Positions 5,545-5,612 of a DNA stretch of 5,612 bases are shown in pieces. Source of the DNA: Mucinivorans sp036654415 (GTDB taxonomy: Bacteria > Bacteroidota > Bacteroidia > Bacteroidales > Rikenellaceae); the NCBI GenBank assembly GCA_036654415.1, contig JAVVSB010000064.1, forward strand, positions 1-5,612, in the 5' to 3' direction. The position numbers and the translations under genes were made by a program. The notes beneath the pieces are model-generated. The model worked only from the letters and a program-made list of their open reading frames with translations. It had not been told where the DNA came from and made no database searches. Each line of letters starts with the position of its first letter. Position 1 is the first letter of the stretch.

Positions 5545-5612
5545 AAAAGAATCTCGTTAAGAAGCTGTTTTAATTTCTTTCCAGCATTTTATTACCACCC
5601 TTTTTGTACTCT
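5545..5612. other. Intergenic sequence after the GH89 gene
   Basis: Sixty-eight A/T-rich bases without a visible gene. GAAGCTGTTTT (5561-5571) resembles GAGGCTGTTTT (2996-3006) after tig. The complementary arm that would make a hairpin, if there is one, lies beyond the window, so no terminator can be called. Confidence 0.4.

Noticed and set aside
1..5612. CRISPR array, phage genes, toxin-antitoxin pair or a new defence system
   Set aside because: No regularly spaced repeats, integrase, capsid, nuclease or paired small genes are visible. The lone GNAT fragment has no antitoxin-like partner.

Overview
The window looks like chromosomal DNA from a member of the Bacteroidota, most likely Bacteroidales. 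Three things point there: promoters of the TTTG/TTG-N20-TAnnTTTG type, A/T-rich leaders without Shine-Dalgarno sites, and the protein sequences, namely a trigger factor with a decayed FKBP part and a secreted GH89 glycosidase.

Layout. Positions 1-1412 hold no intact gene. They look like a patch of gene decay, with all recognisable remnants on the minus strand: a membrane-protein-like pseudogene (about 991-640) behind a good promoter (1088-1058); the first ~30 codons of a WYL-type regulator (632-537); and the first ~70 codons of a GNAT acetyltransferase (378-163). The GNAT gene is cut off by a ~130-bp element with perfect 14-bp terminal inverted repeats (33-162). Positions 1413-1640 hold a terminator, a tRNA-Leu(UAG) gene on the minus strand, and a compact intergenic region. 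In that region the tRNA promoter and the trigger-factor promoter overlap back to back with the same -7 octamer, TATCTTTG. Positions 1644-2969 (+) encode trigger factor (tig). After a 97-bp spacer with a long inverted repeat, positions 3067-5544 (+) encode an exported alpha-N-acetylglucosaminidase (GH89/NAGLU type) with both catalytic glutamates and an extra C-terminal domain of about 100 residues. The last 68 bases are intergenic.

How the genes relate. The tRNA and tig are housekeeping translation and protein-folding functions served by a shared divergent promoter region. The GH89 enzyme is a periplasmic or surface glycan-degrading function with no visible link to tig beyond position; no susC/susD genes or regulator are in view. 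The usual tig partners clpP and clpX do not follow tig here. I see no new multi-gene system. The most informative parts are the decay region, the terminal-inverted-repeat element and the divergent promoter pair.
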